This document shows, one piece after another, positions 1 to 5,702 of a stretch of 6,472 bases of DNA (position 1 is the stretch's first letter; each line of letters opens with the position of its first letter). Location: the NCBI GenBank assembly GCA_027028805.1, contig JALVHX010000003.1, positions 1 to 6,472 on the forward strand, read 5' to 3'. The notes under the pieces were generated by a model. The model was given only the letters and a program-made list of their open reading frames with translations. It searched no databases and was not told the DNA's origin. Both the position numbers and the translations under genes were made by a program. This DNA is from Desulfurococcales archaeon. Lineage in GTDB: Archaea > Thermoproteota > Thermoprotei_A > Sulfolobales > Desulfurococcaceae.

Positions 1-67
1 GTTTCTTTAGCTATATTATTATTTATTCAATTAATACATAGCTATATTATATTTTATGATACATTAA

Positions 68-80
68 TTATATAAAAATA
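68..80 (+). promoter_or_regulatory. Candidate archaeal TATA box upstream of the NOG1-family gene
   Basis: The stretch TTATATAAAAATA is the best TATA-like match in the upstream region. With the usual archaeal spacing of about 25 bases it would start transcripts near position 95-105, leaving a leader of roughly 80-90 bases. Weaker alternatives are GCTATAAGAG near 116-125 and CTATTATAT at 136-144. The last would give a leader of about 20 bases. The sequence alone does not decide between them. Confidence 0.4.
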
Positions 81-90
81 TTACTACCCC

Positions 91-101
91 CTAAAGTTTA
101 G
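91..101. repeat. Short palindrome CTAAAGTTTAG
   Basis: This is a perfect 5-bp inverted repeat around a single central base. It lies about 10-20 bases downstream of the candidate TATA box at 68-80, where a transcript start or an operator could fall. It is short and may be chance in A+T-rich DNA. Confidence 0.25.
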
Positions 102-186
102 ACCCAAACCAAGTAGCTATAAGAGCCTGTTAATGCTATTATATCGACTGTCCGAGGCATTAGTAACGATTACATGGCGATGAATA

Positions 187-1176
187 TTGCCGGCGCCTAA
201 CGAGTTGAGAAAAATTACCATACATAGATATCGCGAGGTTTTGGAAATACTTGATAATAGGCTTAGAAGGCTGCAGGTTTCTTTTCCGCGTAGCAGGGAT
301 CCTGTGGTGCGGAGAAGAGCTATTGCGTTAGCGAGGCTTAATACGGTTTATAATGTTGTCCGAGGAGAGGTTGAGAGCCTTGCGCGCGCACTTAGGCTTC
401 TCGGTGAGCTACATGTTTTTTATCATGAGCTATATTCCATCGAGGTTGGCGAGAAACCCGAGGAAACATTGAGACTAGTGTACTCCATGCTTGGAACGAT
501 GAATAGGTTATATAGGGAGTACAGAGCTATGATAGCGGGCGCGGGCAGTATAGCTGAGATAAACTATTATCTGCGCGAGGCCTCCGGCCGGCTCCTGTCG
601 TTGTTGCGGAGGAAAAGACGTGTGATAGAGAAAGCGGCTGCGGCGATCAAGGCTATATCTCGCACCCCTGATGTGAGCGGCGATATTCATGTCATAATAG
701 CTGGTATGCCGCAGGTCGGTAAATCGACTCTGCTTTCCCGTCTTTCAAAAGCTAGGCCCGAGATCGCGCCGTACCCCTTTACTACAAAGAGCATTATCGT
801 GGGCCATATGGTGTATTGGGATAAACGTATTGTATTGATAGATACGCCGGGTATACTTGATCGCCCGCTTGATGAGAAGAATAAAATAGAGCTTCGGGCA
901 GCAGCGGCCCTTAGAAGTTTAGCTGATAAGACGGTTTTTCTCATAGATGTATCGAAGTTCTCCTATTACAATTTGACAGAGCAAGTAAACGTGTATAGAT
1001 GGGTTAAGAGCATTGTTGGAGAAAATATATTGTTATGTATAAACAAGATAGATGCGACCTCGCCAGATATGATAAAGAATGCCGAGCAGGCTTTTGATCA
1101 ATCTATTCCATGCAGGATAAGTGCTCTACAGGGCAAGGGTATCGAATATATTAAAAAATGGATTGTTCAAGAATAA
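187..1176 (+). CDS. NOG1-family GTPase (ribosome biogenesis), archaeal short form
   Basis: This is a 329-residue cytoplasmic GTPase related to eukaryotic NOG1, which acts in large ribosomal subunit assembly; the archaeal role is inferred from the family. An N-terminal all-helical region (about residues 1-165) precedes a complete Obg/NOG-type G domain. G1 is G173-MPQV-GKST, G2 lies in YPFTTK (196-201, a very typical NOG1/Obg motif), G3 is DTPG (219-222), G4 is NKID (286-289) and G5 is SAL (312-314). The residue before V-GKS is Gln, where relatives usually have Asn (PNVGKS). The protein ends just after the G domain, so it lacks the long eukaryotic C-terminal extension, as expected in archaea. 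The start is TTG at 187: an in-frame TGA at 181 excludes upstream starts and the first internal Met is near residue 101. A weak GGCGA lies 6 bases before it. The gene stands alone, with leuS 208 bases downstream. Confidence 0.93.
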   Translation: MPAPNELRKITIHRYREVLEILDNRLRRLQVSFPRSRDPVVRRRAIALARLNTVYNVVRGEVESLARALRLLGELHVFYHELYSIEVGEKPEETLRLVYSMLGTMNRLYREYRAMIAGAGSIAEINYYLREASGRLLSLLRRKRRVIEKAAAAIKAISRTPDVSGDIHVIIAGMPQVGKSTLLSRLSKARPEIAPYPFTTKSIIVGHMVYWDKRIVLIDTPGILDRPLDEKNKIELRAAAALRSLADKTVFLIDVSKFSYYNLTEQVNVYRWVKSIVGENILLCINKIDATSPDMIKNAEQAFDQSIPCRISALQGKGIEYIKKWIVQE

Positions 1177-1181
1177 CTAAT

Positions 1182-1200
1182 TTATTTAATAGTTAAATAA
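1182..1200 (+). terminator. A+T-only hairpin after the NOG1-family gene, possible 3'-end element
   Basis: TTATTTAA and TTAAATAA form a perfect 8-bp inverted repeat with a three-base loop, starting 5 bases after the NOG1 stop codon. Archaeal termination mainly uses T-rich tracts, so the T-rich arm may matter more than the hairpin. It could equally be a protein-binding palindrome. The position directly after a stop codon favours a role at the transcript 3' end. Confidence 0.4.
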
Positions 1201-1242
1201 TTGAGTCTATTAAGCTAAATATAGTTTTATCTCGAAACAATG

Positions 1243-1264
1243 CTTGGCTTGCCGTGAAGCCTAG
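1243..1264 (+). repeat. G+C-rich hairpin in the intergenic region upstream of leuS
   Basis: GGCTT (1246-1250) pairs with AAGCC (1257-1261) around the loop GCCGTG, and two further pairs form beyond one T-T mismatch. The AAGCC arm is repeated at 1265-1269, so GGCTT could pair with either copy. The patch stands out from its A+T-rich surroundings and lies upstream of the leuS TATA box. It may be part of a small RNA or the distal tail of the NOG1 transcript. No C/D-box or tRNA signature was found. Confidence 0.35.
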
Positions 1265-1297
1265 AAGCCGGTGTGGCCAGGGGGTATAGGGGCGGTA

Positions 1298-1306
1298 TTA
1301 TATAAA
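1298..1306 (+). promoter_or_regulatory. leuS promoter TATA box
   Basis: TTATATAAA is a close match to the archaeal TATA consensus. The usual spacing puts the transcript start near 1327-1332, giving leuS a leader of about 55 bases that carries its GGTGA ribosome-binding site. Confidence 0.6.
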
Positions 1307-1373
1307 GTATGGTGTCGTAATATTTTTGTTAATCTCCGAGAAATAGAGGTCTGTAGTGGCTGGAATAGCGTAT

Positions 1374-1378
1374 GGTGA
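1374..1378 (+). promoter_or_regulatory. Ribosome-binding site GGTGA that fixes the leuS TTG start
   Basis: GGTGA is complementary to the UCACC of the archaeal 16S rRNA 3' end and lies 6 bases before the TTG at 1385. It supports TTG over the out-of-frame ATG at 1372, whose G is the first base of this motif. Confidence 0.65.
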
Positions 1379-1384
1379 AAGCCC

Positions 1385-4297
1385 TTGCAGAGTAGGGAGG
1401 ATTTTCTTGCGTGGTTGAGGAGTATAGAATCCAAGTGGCAGCGTGTATGGTATGAGAAACGCGTATTTGAGCCTGAGCCTGTTGAGGGTAAGCCGAAATA
1501 CTTCATAACAGTGCCTTATCCCTATAGTAATGGCCCGTTACATATAGGGCATGGCAGGACATATACTATAGGCGACATAGTTGCTCGATATAAGAGAATG
1601 CGCGGTTTCAACGTGCTCTTCCCTATGGCGTTTCATATAACGGGCACGCCGATCATAGCTATATCCGAGAGAATAGCTCGTGGAGACGATAAGGTACTTA
1701 AACAGTATCGGTACTATGTGTCCTTATATGTTAATAATGATGAGGAGATAGATAGTATAATTGAGAGTTTCAAGGATCCCTATAAGCTCGCCTTCTTCTT
1801 TGCTGAACGAATCCACGCGGACTTTAAGGCTCTCGGTTACAGTATTGATTGGCGTAGAAGATTCCATACAGGGGAGAAGATCTATAACGCGTTTGTTACA
1901 TGGCAATACCTTAAGCTTCACGAGAAGGGTCTTCTGACTCGCGGAGAACACTATGTAACTTACTGTCTTCTCCACAAGCAGCCGGAGGGAGAAGATGATA
2001 TAGAAGACGCTGACACAAATCCCGTTGAGATACTAGAGTTTACCGCTATAAAGTTCCGTTTAGCCGACGAACCGGTTTATCTAGCGGCTTCCACGCTTAG
2101 GCCTGAGACTATTTTCGGGGCCACAAATCTATGGGTTAATCCTGACGCGGAATACCTCTATGTGACCTGGAGAGGCGAGACCATTATCCTGTCCAGAGAG
2201 GCGTATGTGAAACTTGTTCATCAGCACCCGGAGGACGAGATAAGTATCGTTAAGAGTGTTCGCGGCAGAGAACTGGTTGGTAAATGGGCTATAAGCCCAC
2301 TAGGTGATAAGCTAATTATTCTTCCCGCAGTCTTTGTCGACCCCGATAACGCTACTGGCATCGTTTACTCGGAACCTAGCGATGCGCCATATGACTATGT
2401 GGCTTTGATGGAGTTGAAGAAGAATCCCGATATATTGAAGAAATATGGTGTGCCGCCGGAGGTTCTGGAGAAAATTGAGCCCCGCAAGATAATAGAGGTG
2501 CCCGGGATCAGTGGGCACCATGCAGCGGTTGTTGTGGAAGAAATGAGGATTAAGAGCCAGACGGATCCTATGCTTGTGGATGCAACGCGTGAGGTGTATA
2601 GGAAACAATACTATAGGGGTGTGATGATTGTTGATCACCCGGAAATAAGGGGTCTTAAGGTGAGTGAGGCCAAGGAAGCTGTTAAGGCCATGCTTATCAA
2701 AGAGGGTAGAGCATTCATATTCTATGAGCTGAATAGAAAAGCACGGTGCAGGGCGGGCGGCAAGATAATTGTTGCCAAGATAAGGGATCAATGGTTTATA
2801 GATTATACGGTGCAGTGGTGGAAAGAGGCTGCCCGGAGACATATCATTGAAAATATGCGGATCATTCCCCAGAAATACGTGAAGGCGTTTCTCAACACTG
2901 TTGACTGGCTGGAGAAAAGGCCCTGCGCCCGGAAGAGAGGCATAGGTACCCCGTTGCCGTTTGATCCCGAGTGGATTATAGAGAGCCTCAGTGACTCAAC
3001 GATCTATATGGCGTTCTATACGATCGCTCACATTATCAGGGAACATGGTATTAGTGCCGATCAGCTAAAACCTGTATTGTTTGATTACGTATTCCTAGGA
3101 GTTGGCGAGCCGGATAAGGTGTCTAGAGAGACAGGTGTCCCAGTCGAAGTATTAGAGGAGATGAGAAGGAGTTTCTTGTACTGGTATCCTGTTGATCACC
3201 GCCATACAGGTATAGCGCATATCAGTAATCATCTCACCTTCTATATATTCCATCACATAGCGATCTTTCCAAAAGAGATGTGGCCCCGTATAATTAGTCT
3301 AAACGAGATGGTTATACGTGAAGGCGTTAAGATGAGCAAGAGCAAGGGTAACGTGATACTTCTCCGCGATATAGTGGATAGGTATAGCGCTGATCTCTAT
3401 AGATTATTTATAGCGGGTGCTGCGAACCTTGACAGCATCGTTGATTGGCGTGAGAGAGATGTTGACATGGTCATAGATTCTATGAGAAGATTTGTCTCGT
3501 TCGTTAGGCACGGTATAGAATCTGGTGTAGCCCCTATCGAGGAGCCTGTCGATATTGTGGATAAATGGTTTATGAGCTCTTTCCAGAGGGCGATAAGGAA
3601 CGCGACACAGGCGCTCGAGGAGCTTAGGATAAGGGATTATATACAGGAGGCCTTCTACCGTGTTCTCTCTTTATTGGAAAGGGCTAGGAGCCGGGCGGGA
3701 GCTGATAGGGTTGATAGATATATTGTAACTATACTTTGGGAGTGGCTGCGTCTCCTGTCGCCAGTTATACCTCATCTTGCTGAAGAGCTTTGGGCTGAGG
3801 CCGGGTATGAGGGCTTGGTATCGCTGGCAGAATGGCCGCGGGTGCGCGAGGAATTAATTAACGATGCTGCAGAGGTTCTAGAGAATGCTATCGACGAGTT
3901 TGTAGAGGATGTTAAACGTGTTTTGAGGATAATACGTCCCCCGCCCAGGAAGGTATTCGTAGTTGTTGCGGCACCCTGGAAATATGAGGCGGCCCGGCTC
4001 CTGGAGGCGGGGAGGGGGCTTAAGGAGATAATAACGGTGATCAGGGATAAATATGGGCTCCGGGGACGCGAGGATGAGATAGTGAGGTTTGTTAAGGAGC
4101 TTAGCAAGGCGCCTATAGAAAACGCTAGATACGTGGATCATGAGGAGGAGCTGCAGGCGTTTCGTGGCGCGGCTGATTACCTGGCCAAGAAGCTGGGCCT
4201 AGAAGTTATAGTGATAAGCGAGGATGAGGCGAGGAAAAGAGGCCTGCCTAAGGCTGATAAAGCTAAGCCCTTGAGGCCAGGTTTCTACCTCGAATAG
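1385..4297 (+). CDS. leuS: Leucyl-tRNA synthetase (archaeal type)
   Basis: This is a complete 970-residue class Ia synthetase that attaches leucine to tRNA-Leu in the cytoplasm; the length is normal for archaeal LeuRS. The Rossmann catalytic core carries HIGH at residues 53-56 and KMSKS at 649-653. The inserted CP1 editing domain, which hydrolyses mischarged tRNA, has the conserved TLRPET at 237-242 and the Asp of APYDY at 337. The segment EDDIEDADTNPVE after C194 is typical of archaeal LeuRS, as is SLSDSTIYMA before KMSKS. An anticodon-binding helical domain and the archaeal C-terminal domain for the long tRNA arm follow. Start is TTG at 1385: a TGA at 1376 is in frame, and GGTGA at 1374 is well placed. 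Two local oddities are CRAGG (near 455-460), where I would expect a CxC zinc-ligand pair, and SEPSD ahead of APYDY. A T-rich stretch follows, so the gene appears monocistronic. Confidence 0.98.
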   Translation: MQSREDFLAWLRSIESKWQRVWYEKRVFEPEPVEGKPKYFITVPYPYSNGPLHIGHGRTYTIGDIVARYKRMRGFNVLFPMAFHITGTPIIAISERIARGDDKVLKQYRYYVSLYVNNDEEIDSIIESFKDPYKLAFFFAERIHADFKALGYSIDWRRRFHTGEKIYNAFVTWQYLKLHEKGLLTRGEHYVTYCLLHKQPEGEDDIEDADTNPVEILEFTAIKFRLADEPVYLAASTLRPETIFGATNLWVNPDAEYLYVTWRGETIILSREAYVKLVHQHPEDEISIVKSVRGRELVGKWAISPLGDKLIILPAVFVDPDNATGIVYSEPSDAPYDYVALMELKKNPDILKKYGVPPEVLEKIEPRKIIEVPGISGHHAAVVVEEMRIKSQTDPMLVDATREVYRKQYYRGVMIVDHPEIRGLKVSEAKEAVKAMLIKEGRAFIFYELNRKARCRAGGKIIVAKIRDQWFIDYTVQWWKEAARRHIIENMRIIPQKYVKAFLNTVDWLEKRPCARKRGIGTPLPFDPEWIIESLSDSTIYMAFYTIAHIIREHGISADQLKPVLFDYVFLGVGEPDKVSRETGVPVEVLEEMRRSFLYWYPVDHRHTGIAHISNHLTFYIFHHIAIFPKEMWPRIISLNEMVIREGVKMSKSKGNVILLRDIVDRYSADLYRLFIAGAANLDSIVDWRERDVDMVIDSMRRFVSFVRHGIESGVAPIEEPVDIVDKWFMSSFQRAIRNATQALEELRIRDYIQEAFYRVLSLLERARSRAGADRVDRYIVTILWEWLRLLSPVIPHLAEELWAEAGYEGLVSLAEWPRVREELINDAAEVLENAIDEFVEDVKRVLRIIRPPPRKVFVVVAAPWKYEAARLLEAGRGLKEIITVIRDKYGLRGREDEIVRFVKELSKAPIENARYVDHEEELQAFRGAADYLAKKLGLEVIVISEDEARKRGLPKADKAKPLRPGFYLE

Positions 4298-4315
4298 CTC
4301 CAGTGGTTATGATAA

Positions 4316-4326
4316 TTATTTTTATT
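4316..4326 (+). terminator. T-rich terminator after leuS
   Basis: TTATTTTTATT begins 19 bases after the leuS stop. Archaeal RNA polymerase terminates at such T-rich tracts without needing a hairpin. The decamer TTATTTTTAT recurs after the Lrp-type gene at 5621-5630, which supports a shared role. Confidence 0.55.
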
Positions 4327-4373
4327 CGTATTGATTAGCAATCCTGGTTTGGATACTATACCATTACGGTTTC

Positions 4374-4387
4374 TATAGTTAACTATA
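4374..4387. promoter_or_regulatory. Perfect 14-bp palindrome, candidate operator of the superoxide reductase cluster
   Basis: TATAGTTAACTATA is identical to its own reverse complement. It lies 39 bases before the superoxide reductase start and overlaps the probable TATA element, so a dimeric regulator bound here would block TBP or the preinitiation complex. Size and A+T-rich symmetry suit an Lrp/AsnC dimer, and such a gene is third in this cluster, so autoregulation is a reasonable guess. The pairing of regulator and site is not shown by the sequence. Confidence 0.5.
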
Positions 4388-4392
4388 ATAAT
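4382..4392 (+). promoter_or_regulatory. Probable TATA element of the superoxide reductase cluster
   Basis: ACTATAATAAT (4382-4392) overlaps the right arm of the 14-bp palindrome. Archaeal spacing puts the transcript start near 4411-4416, giving a very short leader that just includes the GGTGA site at 4417-4421. A second TATA-like string, GCTATAATC at 4401-4409, is too close to the start codon to serve a transcript with that site. Confidence 0.45.
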
Positions 4393-4416
4393 GGATAAAC
4401 GCTATAATCTATGCTG

Positions 4417-4421
4417 GGTGA
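4417..4421 (+). promoter_or_regulatory. Ribosome-binding site GGTGA deciding the superoxide reductase start
   Basis: GGTGA lies 5 bases before the ATG at 4427. It selects this start over the in-frame ATG at 4391, which has no such site and would add 12 residues not expected in the family. Confidence 0.65.
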
Positions 4422-4426
4422 GTACT

Positions 4427-4804
4427 ATGGCTAGGCTAGGCGAGCTTATATATACTCCCGAGACCGCGAGCGGCGCCGCTATAAGTAAGGTGGAGTCCCA
4501 TACGCCTAAAATAAAGGCGCCCGACAAGGTAAAGGCCGGCGAGGTTTTCGAGATAGAGATAAGTGTGGGGCCGCATCCTAACAAGGTCGAGCATTCGATA
4601 CGTTGGCTCGAGGTATACTTTGAGGAGAAGGGACGCGGATTTAACCCTATACACATAGCTACTATAAGGTTTGAGCCTGAATATGCTGAGCCCAGCATAA
4701 AGCTGTCTTTGAAGATAAACAAGCCCGGAACGATCTATGCTCTGGCGTACTGTAATCTCCACGGCCTATGGGAGGCCCGGAAGGAGATTGATGTCGAAGA
4801 ATAA
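4427..4804 (+). CDS. Superoxide reductase, one-iron neelaredoxin type
   Basis: This 125-residue protein should reduce superoxide to hydrogen peroxide without making oxygen, protecting anaerobes in the cytoplasm. It is a single immunoglobulin-like beta domain with no N-terminal rubredoxin-like iron site, so it is the 1Fe class. The Fe(His)4Cys ligands are all visible: H25 (in SHTPKI), H50 (in PHPN), H56 (in VEHSIRW), C109 and H112 (in CNLHGLW). The flexible sixth ligand is E23. The usual EKH motif reads E-S-H: Ser24 replaces the Lys that normally guides superoxide. From memory, Ignicoccus hospitalis neelaredoxin likewise lacks this Lys (E23/T24) yet is active, so loss of function should not be assumed. 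Electrons normally come from rubredoxin, which is not encoded in this window. The 3' end overlaps the next gene by 14 bases, indicating co-expression with the CxxC protein and the Lrp-type regulator. Confidence 0.95.
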   Translation: MARLGELIYTPETASGAAISKVESHTPKIKAPDKVKAGEVFEIEISVGPHPNKVEHSIRWLEVYFEEKGRGFNPIHIATIRFEPEYAEPSIKLSLKINKPGTIYALAYCNLHGLWEARKEIDVEE

Positions 4805-5123
4805 GAGTGGAGCCAGGATCGACGAGAAGCTGCTTGAACGCGCGGTTGAGCTATATAACAGGTATAGGGCGCCGGAAGCCGTAGCAAGGATTAGGAAGGT
4901 TACTGGGGATAGGGTCGAGGTTGTGTTTGAGGGCAGTTTCTGCGAGACATGCGGTATAAGGGATTGGGTCGAGGATTTCGCATATGTGCTCGAGGATCTA
5001 GGTGTTGAGGCTAGGCTCGAGGAATATATCGAGCCCGAGGATGATGATACTAGGAGAATCGGCGTGTTCCGCATATATAGATTAACGAGGAGAAATATGG
5101 AAGAGATGACGCGTGATGCTTGA
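4791..5123 (+). CDS. Conserved-looking small acidic protein with a CxxC motif, function unknown
   Basis: I do not recognise a characterised family for this 110-residue protein, though it resembles uncharacterised crenarchaeal proteins. It begins with an amphipathic helix rich in charged residues (10-36). A beta hairpin follows (RVEVVFEGSF, 41-50), then C51-E-T-C54-G, a helix with W59 (about 57-70), and an acidic strand/loop region with a run of Glu/Asp at 81-86. There is no signal peptide or membrane segment. The lone CxxC could be a redox disulfide, or half of a metal site in a dimer. The ATG at 4791 is preceded by GGAG at 4783 and lies inside the superoxide reductase gene (14-base overlap); its own end overlaps the Lrp-type gene. 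This placement suggests a job linked to superoxide reductase or the regulator, for example as thiol partner or sensor; that is inference. Confidence 0.85.
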   Translation: MSKNKSGARIDEKLLERAVELYNRYRAPEAVARIRKVTGDRVEVVFEGSFCETCGIRDWVEDFAYVLEDLGVEARLEEYIEPEDDDTRRIGVFRIYRLTRRNMEEMTRDA

Positions 5124-5571
5124 CGAGAAAGATCTATTGATAATAGAGATGCTTAGTAGAAATGCCCGGATATCATATAGTGAGATGGCCAGACAGTTGA
5201 ACATGAGTGATGTTGCTGTTATTAAGAGGATAAAGAAATTGGAACAAATGGGAGTAATCAAGGGCTATACCGTGCTTGTTGATCCGCGTAAAATGGGGTA
5301 TAACGCTATCTCGATAACGGGTATAACGATTAATCCTGAGAAAATATTTACGGCGCTCTCGGAGCTAAAGAAGCATCCGGCTATAAAGTTTCTAGCGCTC
5401 ACAACAGGGGATCATCCGGCGATCGCGCTTATATGGGCGCGTAACGAGGAGGAGCTGGCGAAAATACATGAATCAATACTTGAGATAGATGGAGTAGAGA
5501 AAGTGTGGCCAGCTATAATACTGGATGTCCTTAAAAACGAGGGAAGCCTGTGTGGCTCGCCGGGGCTTTGA
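5116..5571 (+). CDS. Lrp/AsnC-family transcriptional regulator
   Basis: This 151-residue DNA-binding protein has the standard two-domain plan. A winged helix-turn-helix (about 2-60) contains LDEKDLLIIEML, then the recognition region SDVAVIKRIKKLEQMGVIKGY. An alpha-beta RAM/effector domain (about 63-140) includes the TTGDHPAIALIW strand and ends near VEKVWPAIILD. Family members form dimers to octamers or larger, bind short palindromes, and often respond to amino acids. The usual GDYD in the effector loop reads GDHP here. The ligand cannot be predicted. I chose ATG at 5116 because GAGATGA (5103-5109) lies 6 bases before it; GTG at 5113 would add one Met. The start overlaps the CxxC gene by 8 bases. 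As third gene of the superoxide reductase cluster, it may control that cluster through the palindrome at 4374-4387. The last dozen residues (SLCGSPGL) are a short tail containing one Cys. Confidence 0.95.
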   Translation: MLDEKDLLIIEMLSRNARISYSEMARQLNMSDVAVIKRIKKLEQMGVIKGYTVLVDPRKMGYNAISITGITINPEKIFTALSELKKHPAIKFLALTTGDHPAIALIWARNEEELAKIHESILEIDGVEKVWPAIILDVLKNEGSLCGSPGL

Positions 5572-5620
5572 CCTAGATAATAATTCGGAATATAGAAATA
5601 TAGAGTCGCATTGTTTACAT

Positions 5621-5630
5621 TTATTTTTAT
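5621..5630 (+). terminator. T-rich terminator after the superoxide reductase/CxxC/Lrp cluster
   Basis: TTATTTTTAT lies 50 bases after the Lrp-type stop, preceded by another T-rich stretch (TTGTTTACAT). The same decamer follows leuS. The gap 5572-5702 separates converging genes. Apart from this tract it shows only a weak inverted repeat (GAATC at 5669-5673, GATTC at 5682-5686) and no credible small gene. Confidence 0.5.
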
Positions 5631-5702
5631 GAAGCCCTAAGCGTATATTATTTTGTACTTATGGTGTTGAATCGAATAATTGATTCTAGAGGTTAGGGGT
5701 GG

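Larger units (their letters stand above)
8..121 (+). repeat. Three TAGCTATA direct repeats in the A+T-rich upstream region
   Basis: TAGCTATATTAT occurs exactly at 8-19 and 39-50, and its first eight bases recur at 114-121. The copy at 39 sits inside the perfect 8-bp palindrome ATAGCTAT (38-45). Spacings are 31 and 75 bases, close to whole numbers of helical turns. The surrounding DNA is very A+T-rich, so chance recurrence is possible for the 8-mer, but the exact 12-mer is less easily dismissed. A bound regulator or chromatin protein is only a guess. Confidence 0.45.

Noticed and set aside
1177..1384. Possible tRNA or C/D-box RNA in the gap before leuS
   Set aside because: No GGTTCRA-type T-loop, no cloverleaf stems, and no matched RUGAUGA/CUGA boxes on either strand. 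Only the hairpins described could be supported.
1261..1506. 81-residue minus-strand frame covering the leuS promoter and start
   Set aside because: It overlaps the TATA box and the conserved leuS N terminus, and shows no protein-like features.
2312..2842. 176-residue open frame on the minus strand inside leuS
   Set aside because: It lies wholly within a well-conserved synthetase gene. Its composition (many His, Leu, Pro, Tyr) is that of an antisense shadow, and it has no recognisable domain or ribosome-binding site.
4391..4426. In-frame upstream ATG that would extend superoxide reductase by 12 residues
   Set aside because: The ATG at 4427 has a GGTGA site at proper spacing and begins with the typical family N terminus (MARLGELIYTPE). 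The upstream ATG overlaps the promoter and has no such site.
4737..4790. Longer start for the CxxC protein at 4737
   Set aside because: The added 18 residues lie deep in the superoxide reductase coding region across its CNLHGLW motif, and the ATG at 4791 has GGAG in front.
5660..5697. Tiny plus-strand frame starting ATGGTGTTG between the convergent genes
   Set aside because: Only 11 codons, with no ribosome-binding site and no promoter that fits.
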